Shown one piece after another: positions 58,530-64,000 of a stretch of DNA of 64,000 nucleotides. Numbering within the stretch: the stretch's first letter is position 1; every line of letters begins with the position of its first letter. The position numbers were made by a program, and so were the translations under genes. The DNA is taken from NCBI RefSeq assembly GCF_001702265.1, contig NZ_MAUE01000024.1:19197-83196 (forward strand), given 5' to 3'. The notes beneath the pieces are model-generated. The model was not told the origin of the DNA. It saw only the letters and a program-made list of their open reading frames with translations, and ran no database searches. The stretch is from Pseudomonas aylmerensis (GTDB lineage: Bacteria > Pseudomonadota > Gammaproteobacteria > Pseudomonadales > Pseudomonadaceae).

Positions 58530-60440
58530 TTAGAAACGAAGCCCAAACCCTTCGTCAGTTTTCTGCAGGTAATCCAGATACTGTTGGGTAGCACCGGCCT
58601 GGCTCGCACCTGGGGATGCGAAATTCCAACAGGAGGTCAACGATGCAGACACACGGTCAGCGCTTAGACTGCAGCCTTGGCTCAGCAATTCGTAGTCGTT
58701 CCCTTCTTCATCACCACTATCCCCAAGACGCAAAACCTGGGTAAGTGGGTCGAAGCCAAATTTCTCCCCAATCGTCTTTACTACTTTGTTCTTACTCGTG
58801 TCGCCATCCAAGACATCGATCGAGTGACCTGAGCAAAACACCTTCCAGTCTCCGAGACCTTCTGCATTGAGGCGGGTGCGTAAAGCCATGCGCAGTTTTC
58901 TAGACTCTTCTGGGCTAGCAACCGTGATAGTCAGTTGGCCCCCCCTGGATTTTCTAAATTTTTCCATTTGGGGGTAGTACGCAGTGGTCTTGAGCCAGCC
59001 TAAAAGATCTTCGAATACCGGGTTGGGGTGCGGATGTTCGACCTCTACATCAAGGGGTTGAATCAACGAGCCGCCGTAATAACCGACCCATATTGCTTTG
59101 TGATACTCTGGAGGTAACGCCTTAACAAGATCCTTGCGCAAGGATCCGCCCCTACCCGAGGCGATCGAGAAGATCAGGCCATCATCAATAAGCTGAAGAA
59201 TTCGCTTTGCAATGTGTGGGCATATGCCGCTGTAGCGGTCTTCTGCATTGCATAGAGTACCGTCGAAATCACTGATGATCGCCTTGTATGCTGCCGCCTT
59301 CAGCTTACCCTCATAGACTTTTGCCGCAATCTCGGCTGTGTCCATTTCGTCTGCTGATACGTTGCGATGATCGAACTTTCGCCAAGCCGCCAGCGAGTAT
59401 CGATTTTCTAATTGATCCCCACGGCGAAAGTGCTGTGTGCTCTTCAGTCGATAAATCTTCCGGCCAAAGGTTGGAACCGTTGGCTGCCCGGGGTCCCGGT
59501 CCACTGCACTGGCGATCGTCTCGGTTAGGAGTGTTGCCATCACTAGCCCGGCGACCACCAATTCATTTGGCTCCTCACCAGGAATCTCAAGTTTAAAGGT
59601 CAATACATCCGATGGAAAAAGCCCCAAGGTCGCTTCCGCCAGATACTTGGAATCCCGGCTGAAAGCAGCAATGACTGCGGTGCCGGCGGCGCCATCTGCC
59701 AGCTGTAGGTGTCGGCCATGAGCGAACTGCCGGTAATCGGCGATTTCAACCTTGGCAACTGCGGACTCGGAGAGCTTGGATTCTAGGTCGATGGCAAAAG
59801 ACTTGGTCATCGGGTCGTGAAGAACGATGAAGTTTCGCCTACCCATCATCTGCATCGTGGTATTCGCATGCCACTGATTACGGTACCGAAGCAAAACCTC
59901 CGCATCGAAAAACTGCGCAAAAAACTCGCTTCCAGTGCTTTCAGGAAAGAGAGCCCTGTGTAGCAGCAAAACAGTCGCGATCAGGCTATTGGTTGCTAAG
60001 TAGCCGTCTTTGCCCCACGGCATCTCATAAGAAAAAATTCGTGTTGCCCGGTTCTCTACAGCGTGCTTTGTGAGCGGATTGTCTTTCGTAAGCGTTAGCG
60101 CCGCACAAGTCATATCCGACTGCATAGCGCAGGTCGCTGCAGCCAGAACATCCGGATTGCGACCCTCAGCTGAAAGCAGCATGATCCTTGAGGTAGGAGT
60201 GAACCTGGCCTTAGCCGACAGCTCCATTGGGGTCAATGCACGGGTAGGAGATCCATGCGCGATTTCTCTCAACTCAGCGGCCGCGAACGCAGCTGAGTAA
60301 GAGCCCCCAGAGCCGACGAAACATGCATATTCACCGGTCCATCTACTCAAGTACCTTTGGAGTCGTGACACATCCTGCTGTGTTGTCCACGAATAGGTAG
60401 CATGAATAGCATCTAGCTCCGCATGATATGGTTTTCCCAC
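58530..60440 (-). CDS. SIS-SIS-HAD fusion: sugar-phosphate isomerase domains plus Cof-type phosphatase
   Basis: 636 aa from GTG 60440, which has AAGGAG 6 nt upstream; a GTG at 60476 lacks an SD. Residues about 35-185 form a first SIS domain (ACFVGSGGSYSAAFAAAELR). Residues about 195-335 form a second (QFAHGRHLQLADGAAGTAVIAAF, like the ExxHG loop of GlmS-type isomerases). Residues about 385-600 form a HAD domain with nucleophile SDFDGTL (390-395), motif II SIASGRGGSLRK and motif IV RLGDSGDEEGNDYELLSQG (573-582), a Cof/SPP-type pattern. It could isomerise a sugar phosphate and then dephosphorylate a product. First gene of the operon. Confidence 0.87.
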   Translation of the reverse strand: MGKPYHAELDAIHATYSWTTQQDVSRLQRYLSRWTGEYACFVGSGGSYSAAFAAAELREIAHGSPTRALTPMELSAKARFTPTSRIMLLSAEGRNPDVLAAATCAMQSDMTCAALTLTKDNPLTKHAVENRATRIFSYEMPWGKDGYLATNSLIATVLLLHRALFPESTGSEFFAQFFDAEVLLRYRNQWHANTTMQMMGRRNFIVLHDPMTKSFAIDLESKLSESAVAKVEIADYRQFAHGRHLQLADGAAGTAVIAAFSRDSKYLAEATLGLFPSDVLTFKLEIPGEEPNELVVAGLVMATLLTETIASAVDRDPGQPTVPTFGRKIYRLKSTQHFRRGDQLENRYSLAAWRKFDHRNVSADEMDTAEIAAKVYEGKLKAAAYKAIISDFDGTLCNAEDRYSGICPHIAKRILQLIDDGLIFSIASGRGGSLRKDLVKALPPEYHKAIWVGYYGGSLIQPLDVEVEHPHPNPVFEDLLGWLKTTAYYPQMEKFRKSRGGQLTITVASPEESRKLRMALRTRLNAEGLGDWKVFCSGHSIDVLDGDTSKNKVVKTIGEKFGFDPLTQVLRLGDSGDEEGNDYELLSQGCSLSADRVSASLTSCWNFASPGASQAGATQQYLDYLQKTDEGFGLRF

Positions 60441-60512
60441 CAACAGCTCCTTCCTTGCTCGTTGATCACACCGCACGCAGTGGCACCTTGCCTTTTTTCA
60501 GGCGTTTGAGCA

Positions 60513-61061
60513 ATGGCATTCTTGAGCAAGCATTTCCAAAATGATCAGATTCTGGAAGTCATAATGCTTGCAGCTTATACCGCTCACCGCCAGGGTAAGG
60601 ATTTCAACGAGCTTTTTGGCATTGCCGCATCGTTGTGCAAGGCTGTCGATTGGAAATACAAACGCGAATGGCGCTGGGTGATTCCAGATGGCGATAGAGA
60701 GATCAAAGTTTTCAGCCGTTCAGCGCCACTCAAGGCTGTTCATCTTGGGGCTAAGATCTCGGATGCTTATGCGCTTGATATCCTGAACATCGGCAGCGAA
60801 ACAGAGGGGCAGGGGATCTATATTGTCTTTTGGTTCGGGCTCGACCTGAAGATTCAGCCACCGCCGGAAGGCGCAACGCCTGAGACACCTGATGCGTTGA
60901 GAGTCGCACTTGAGGCACAACTCCCCGTAGAGCTGGCTGCGAGGACTTCAGTAGTTGTCCTCGACCTTACCGACGCAGGCGCTGCGGCGAGAGCACGTAA
61001 AGAGTCAGGGTTTGAAGAGGCGAAAGCGGCCAAGAAGAAGAGGCGAACTGCCGCGAAATAG
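60513..61061 (+). pseudogene. Truncated DUF2971-like protein
   Basis: 182 codons from ATG 60513, with a stop two codons upstream and no good SD. Residues 45-80 show the DUF2971 C-terminal pattern: DWKYKREWRWVIPDG and LKAVHLGAKISDAYAL (W-x-Y-E/K-x-E-W-R, then a-V-x-L-G). The N-terminal two-thirds of that domain, with its usual aromatic MWxxYA region, is absent. The C-terminus is Ala/Lys-rich (EEAKAAKKKRRTAAK). It starts 72 bp from the divergent operon start. DUF2971 genes are often found in defence islands; this copy looks like a remnant at the island edge, although a short functional form cannot be excluded. Confidence 0.6.
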
Positions 61062-61436
61062 AGCGAGTGTGCCGCAGCCGTGTTGTAAGCGCGGTGCCTG
61101 AGTTTGAGTCAGACGTAGATGAACGGAATGAGTATGGGCAACGGAGTCGCATCACCAGCTTTTACAAGCAGCGGTAGTCATTGACCTGAAGAGAAACGGC
61201 ACTGAATCAGTCTCATCGGCAGCCAACTCATTCAAGGACTCGTCATGAACACTATGGACATGGCCCGTTGAGAGAGTAGGCGTCAACAACCAATTCGTCG
61301 AATCAGTCGCTTAGGCAGCTCGTGAACATCTATGACACGACCTGTCGTTTAACATAATATACATTATGCGCAATACGACATTACGCAATCAGGGGCAGTG
61401 CCCATCGGATTTCAACGGGCAAAACCCCTCTCTGGA
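61062..61436. other. Gene-poor right edge of the accessory island
   Basis: 375 bp between the DUF2971 remnant and the SDR gene. It contains the right direct repeat (61261-61354) and an AT-rich stretch with TAATATACATTA at 61355-61366. No gene, terminator or tRNA was found. Confidence 0.55.
61261..61354 (+). repeat. Right imperfect direct repeat bounding the island (pairs with 52278-52370)
   Basis: Same orientation as the left copy, about 74 % identical by hand count with one 1-base gap. It sits 82 bp from the end of the first core gene on this side. The divergence between copies suggests an old event, or two related insertion or attachment sequences. Confidence 0.7.
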
Positions 61437-62186
61437 TCAAACCTGCGCGAAGCCTCCATCCACGAACATTTCGCTGCCTGTCATGAAGCTGCTTTCATCC
61501 GACGCCAGGAACAACGCCGCTGCTGCGACTTCTTCAGGTTTGCCGATGCGGTCCAGTGGGATCTGCGCAACCATCGCGTCGATGATCGCATCTTTCTGTC
61601 CTGTGCCGGAAAGCGCCAGGTCCAGGCCCGGTGTCGAGATTGGCCCGGGTGAAAGTACGTTGACGCGGATGCCGGTGCCTTTGAGGTCCAGTGCCCAGCT
61701 CCTGGCGAAATTACGCAGTGCGGCTTTAGTGGCGCTGTACACGCTGAACGCCGGCGTGCCCATGGTGGCTGTGGTTGAACCAGTCAGGATCACCGAGCCG
61801 CCTGCGCTCATCAGTGGCAAGGCCTTTTGCACGGTGAACAACGTGCCTTTGACGTTGATGCCAAACGTGCGATCAAACGACGCTTCAGTGATTGCGCCGA
61901 TGGGCTGGAAATCGCCGAGCCCTGCGTTGGCGAACACGATATCGATCCGGCCCTTGGTCGCTTTGACCTGGGCATAGATGCGATCAAGGTCCGCCAGGTT
62001 GGAAATATCGCCCTGGATCGCGATGGCTCCAGGGCCGATCAGCTGTAACGCCTTGTCCAGTTCCTCTTGGCGACGCCCCACGATAACAACCTGTGCGCCT
62101 TCTTCTGCAAAGCGTATGGCGCTGGCCAGGCCGATGCCGCTGTTGCCGCCGGTAACCACTGCGATTTTGCCGTTGAGCCTGCTCAT
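61437..62186 (-). CDS. Classical SDR oxidoreductase
   Basis: 249 aa, the standard length. Motifs: TGGNSGIGLASAIRFAEEG (TGxxxGxG, residues about 12-30), NAGLGDFQPIG, Ser in SVILTGSTTA and YSATKAALRNFARSWALDL (YxxxK, about 149-153), ending MTGSEMFVDGGFAQV. VIVGRRQEELDKAL after strand 2, with an Arg pair, suggests NADP(H). It is divergent from an HxlR gene with a 100-bp shared region, a frequent regulator-target pair in Pseudomonas. Substrate unknown. Confidence 0.92.
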   Translation of the reverse strand: MSRLNGKIAVVTGGNSGIGLASAIRFAEEGAQVVIVGRRQEELDKALQLIGPGAIAIQGDISNLADLDRIYAQVKATKGRIDIVFANAGLGDFQPIGAITEASFDRTFGINVKGTLFTVQKALPLMSAGGSVILTGSTTATMGTPAFSVYSATKAALRNFARSWALDLKGTGIRVNVLSPGPISTPGLDLALSGTGQKDAIIDAMVAQIPLDRIGKPEEVAAAALFLASDESSFMTGSEMFVDGGFAQV

Positions 62187-62286
62187 GATGAACTCCGTGG
62201 AATGTTGAAGCCCAACTGTAGATCCGCGCTATTATTTTGAATAGTATGCACCTTTAAGTAAGTACCCCTTGGGAGCAACCACCCTC

Positions 62287-62646
62287 ATGGCAAACAATTC
62301 GTTCAACTGCGGGCTTGAAGCTGCGCTGGCGGTGATTGGCGGCAAATGGAAGCCTCTGGTCCTGTTCAACCTGGCGCAAAATGTTCACCGCTATGGCGAG
62401 CTCAAACGTGCGATTGGAGGCGTGACCGATAAGGTCTTGATTCAGCAACTCAAGGAACTGGAGCGTGATGAAATCATTGCGCGCGTCGACTTCCAGGAGA
62501 TTCCGCCCAAGGTCGAATACTCCCTCACGCCGTTCGGCCGTTCCCTGGCCACGGCGCTGGGTGGGCTGTGTGCCTGGGGTACCGAGCATATGCAGACGGT
62601 CGAACGCATCAGCGAACGGCGTACCGCCGCCCTCTCCCAGGCCTGA
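62287..62646 (+). CDS. HxlR-family winged-helix regulator
   Basis: 119 aa from ATG 62287; a TTG at 62269 is a weaker alternative. HxlR domain: FNCGLEAALAVIGGKWKPLVLFNLA, then RYGELKRAIGGVTDKVLIQQLKELERDEII and VEYSLTPFGRSLATALGGLCAWGTEHM. Its one Cys near the N-terminus (NCGLE) is at the usual sensing position. Likely represses the divergent SDR gene and senses an electrophile or its substrate. Confidence 0.92.
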   Translation: MANNSFNCGLEAALAVIGGKWKPLVLFNLAQNVHRYGELKRAIGGVTDKVLIQQLKELERDEIIARVDFQEIPPKVEYSLTPFGRSLATALGGLCAWGTEHMQTVERISERRTAALSQA

Positions 62647-62663
62647 GCCCTGCCCCGATAGCC

Positions 62664-62693
62664 AACTCAACTAAATGACTATTTAGTTGAGTT
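62664..62693. promoter_or_regulatory. Long perfect inverted repeat between the HxlR and permease genes
   Basis: AACTCAACTAAAT, spacer GACT, ATTTAGTTGAGTT: 13-bp perfect arms, AT-rich. It lies 17 bp after the HxlR stop and 223 bp before the permease start. There is no T-tract, so it looks more like an operator (GntR/TetR-type geometry) than a terminator. The rest of the 62647-62915 gap shows AT-rich promoter-like DNA only. Confidence 0.55.
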
Positions 62694-62915
62694 AAATCAT
62701 ATAGTTACGAAATAATAACAAGCTTTGCTGCAATCCCCCGCACCGCGCAAACATCAAAAATCCAGATGCCAGCCTACAAACATATGGATTTTCCCAAATG
62801 TTTGCCTCTCTTAAGCTCTCCTCACTCCTCCCCGTGATGGAGGATGCGTCGTCGGTACGCCCTGAACACAAGGGCGATCCTAAAAATAATGTGTCTGCCG
62901 ACCCAAGGAATACCT

Positions 62916-64000
62916 ATGTCCTCTCATTTGTCTGACCGGCAAAACGCCGATGAGCGCCTGCTGCACAGCCAGGGTTATGACCAGCAACTGCATCGCGGCC
63001 TGTCGCTTTGGTCGTCGTTTTCGGTCGGTTTCGCCACGGTCTCCCCCGTGGTGGGTATCTATTCGGTGATGTCGCTGGGCGCCATGAATGCCGGCCCTTC
63101 CTGGGTGTGGATCGTGCCGTTGTGCCTCGCCCTGCAGCTGTTGGTGGCGTTGGTTTACGCCGAGCTTGCCTCGCAGTACCCGTTGGCCGGTGGCTGCTAT
63201 CAGTGGGTCAAGCGCCTGGCTGGCGAACGCCTGGCCTGGTTTACCGGGTTCATGTACCTCGCCTCCGCCCTGGCTTCCTTGACCACCGTGGCGTATCTGG
63301 GCGGGTTCTGGCTGTGGCTGTTCGTTACCGGTGAACCGCCGGCGGCGAATGCCCAGGTGTTCAGCGGCGCAGTGCTGTTACTGCTGGGGCTGGGGGTGAA
63401 CCTGTTCGGGATCAACCCGCTGAAGTATTTCGTCAACGCAGGAATCGTTGCGGAAGCCATCGCCTCGATTGGCATTGGGGTGCTGTTGCTGCTGTTTTTC
63501 CGTAACCATTCGTTTTCGATACTGCTGGAAGGTCTGAGCGCGACGTCGACCAGTGACGGGACCTACTTCTCGGGTTTCCTCACCGCCATGGCGGTCGGCG
63601 GCTGGGCGTTTCTGGGCTTTGATGCGTGCTCGCAAGTCTCCGAAGAAACCGCCGACGCCCGCACCTCGACGCCCCGCGCGATCCTGCGCTCGATGATTCT
63701 GGTCGGCCTGACTGTGATGCTTACCGCATTCGCCGTGACGCTGTCCTATACCGACACTGCCGCCATGGTCTCCGGCCAGGTGATCGATCCGGTCACGCCC
63801 GCCGTGGTCGATGCGTTCGGCGCCTGGGCTGAGCGTCCCTTCGTGGCGATTGTATTGGTGGCGTTCATTGCCTGCGTCGTCTCGGTCCAGACCTATATCG
63901 GTCGCGCCGTGTTTGGCATGGCCCGCGACGAAATCCTGCCGGCGTCTGCACTGCTGCGGCGGGTGGATAAACGCAAGGTTCCGTTCGCCGCGATGGTCTT
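62916..64000 (+). CDS. APC-family amino acid/amine permease (C-terminus outside window)
   Basis: 361 codons from ATG 62916 (MSSHLSDRQNADERLL), with AAGGAA 5 nt upstream; the gene runs off the right edge. It is a strongly hydrophobic APC superfamily protein of the GABA/choline-like amino acid permease group: LHRGLSLWSSFSVGFATVSPVVGIYS in TM1, ELASQYPLAGGCYQWVKRLAGERLAWFTGF in TM3, GGWAFLGFDACSQVSEETADARTSTPRAI in TM6 and AVFGMARDEILPAS in TM8-loop. Glu-Glu in SQVSEET is the conserved loop motif. It imports an amino acid or amine by proton or sodium symport. Probably about 500 aa when complete. Confidence 0.9.
   Translation, partial: MSSHLSDRQNADERLLHSQGYDQQLHRGLSLWSSFSVGFATVSPVVGIYSVMSLGAMNAGPSWVWIVPLCLALQLLVALVYAELASQYPLAGGCYQWVKRLAGERLAWFTGFMYLASALASLTTVAYLGGFWLWLFVTGEPPAANAQVFSGAVLLLLGLGVNLFGINPLKYFVNAGIVAEAIASIGIGVLLLLFFRNHSFSILLEGLSATSTSDGTYFSGFLTAMAVGGWAFLGFDACSQVSEETADARTSTPRAILRSMILVGLTVMLTAFAVTLSYTDTAAMVSGQVIDPVTPAVVDAFGAWAERPFVAIVLVAFIACVVSVQTYIGRAVFGMARDEILPASALLRRVDKRKVPFAAMV

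Noticed and set aside
53356..60440. Dpd, Qat or Ter-type 7-deazaguanine/nucleoside defence system
   Set aside because: No QueC-, TatD-, TerD-, ATP-grasp- or DpdA-like protein is present; only the PRTase-HAD pairing recalls Ter-linked metabolite operons.
52175..61436. Prophage or integrative conjugative element
   Set aside because: No integrase, phage structural, conjugation or replication gene occurs in the segment; only the direct repeats and the IS fragment suggest mobility.

Overview
The window reads as a chromosomal segment of a fluorescent-type Pseudomonas (P. fluorescens group or close relative). The basis is high G+C, OprD-family porins, a RAYT transposase with its REPIN repeats, a PA4872-type oxaloacetate decarboxylase and the general gene content. 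No rRNA, tRNA, CRISPR array, integrase or plasmid gene was seen. Assignments come from reading the translations and from recalled family motifs; no database search was run.

Layout. 0-7.6 kb: end of a HAD hydrolase, a LysR regulator, and a five-gene sugar operon (ABC ATPase, permease, binding protein, LacI regulator, xylulokinase-type kinase) with a perfect 16-bp LacI-type operator at 1521-1536. 7.6-9.0 kb: a RAYT gene between two REPINs, each flanked by mirror-image arrays of an 18-20 bp unit. 9-20 kb: mostly core genes (NmrA-like reductase, Lrp/DMT pair, rlhA, RidA, a FabF paralogue, HxlR, OprD, VOC protein, flavin monooxygenase, oxaloacetate decarboxylase). 20.4-25.2 kb: a LacI-controlled unit (inositol-monophosphatase-like phosphatase, organophosphate antiporter-like MFS protein, OprD porin) that looks built to take up and dephosphorylate a phosphorylated polyol. 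25.3-31.1 kb: a complete RND efflux operon.

31.4-45 kb: a second flavin monooxygenase, a CryB-like iron-sulfur photolyase with a DUF2256 partner, a sugar-acid catabolic cluster (KGSA dehydrogenase, UxaA/GarD-type dehydratase, MFS, FAH/AraD1 protein, LysR), a TetX-like flavoprotein, an SDR and an orphan protein with an ankyrin-like start and an ADP-ribosyltransferase-like motif. 45.2-51 kb: a periplasmic HbpS-like/HIU-hydrolase pair divergent from an HprRS-like two-component system with an HprR-box-like site, then a CsbD protein and a double KaiC-like ATPase followed by a receiver-only regulator.

51.1-61.4 kb is the accessory region. It opens with a decayed MFS gene and an IS3 transposase fragment and is bounded by two ~94-bp imperfect direct repeats (52278-52370 and 61261-61354). 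Inside is a compact minus-strand operon: SIS-SIS-HAD fusion, phosphoribosyltransferase-like protein, P-loop ATPase, unknown protein, PfkB kinase. A convergent NADAR-family gene and a truncated DUF2971-like gene sit beside it. This combination of sugar-phosphate/PRPP chemistry with an ATPase and an ADP-ribose-linked enzyme is the best candidate for an undescribed system, most plausibly a conflict/defence or nucleoside-metabolite pathway. The window ends with an SDR/HxlR pair and the start of an APC permease.
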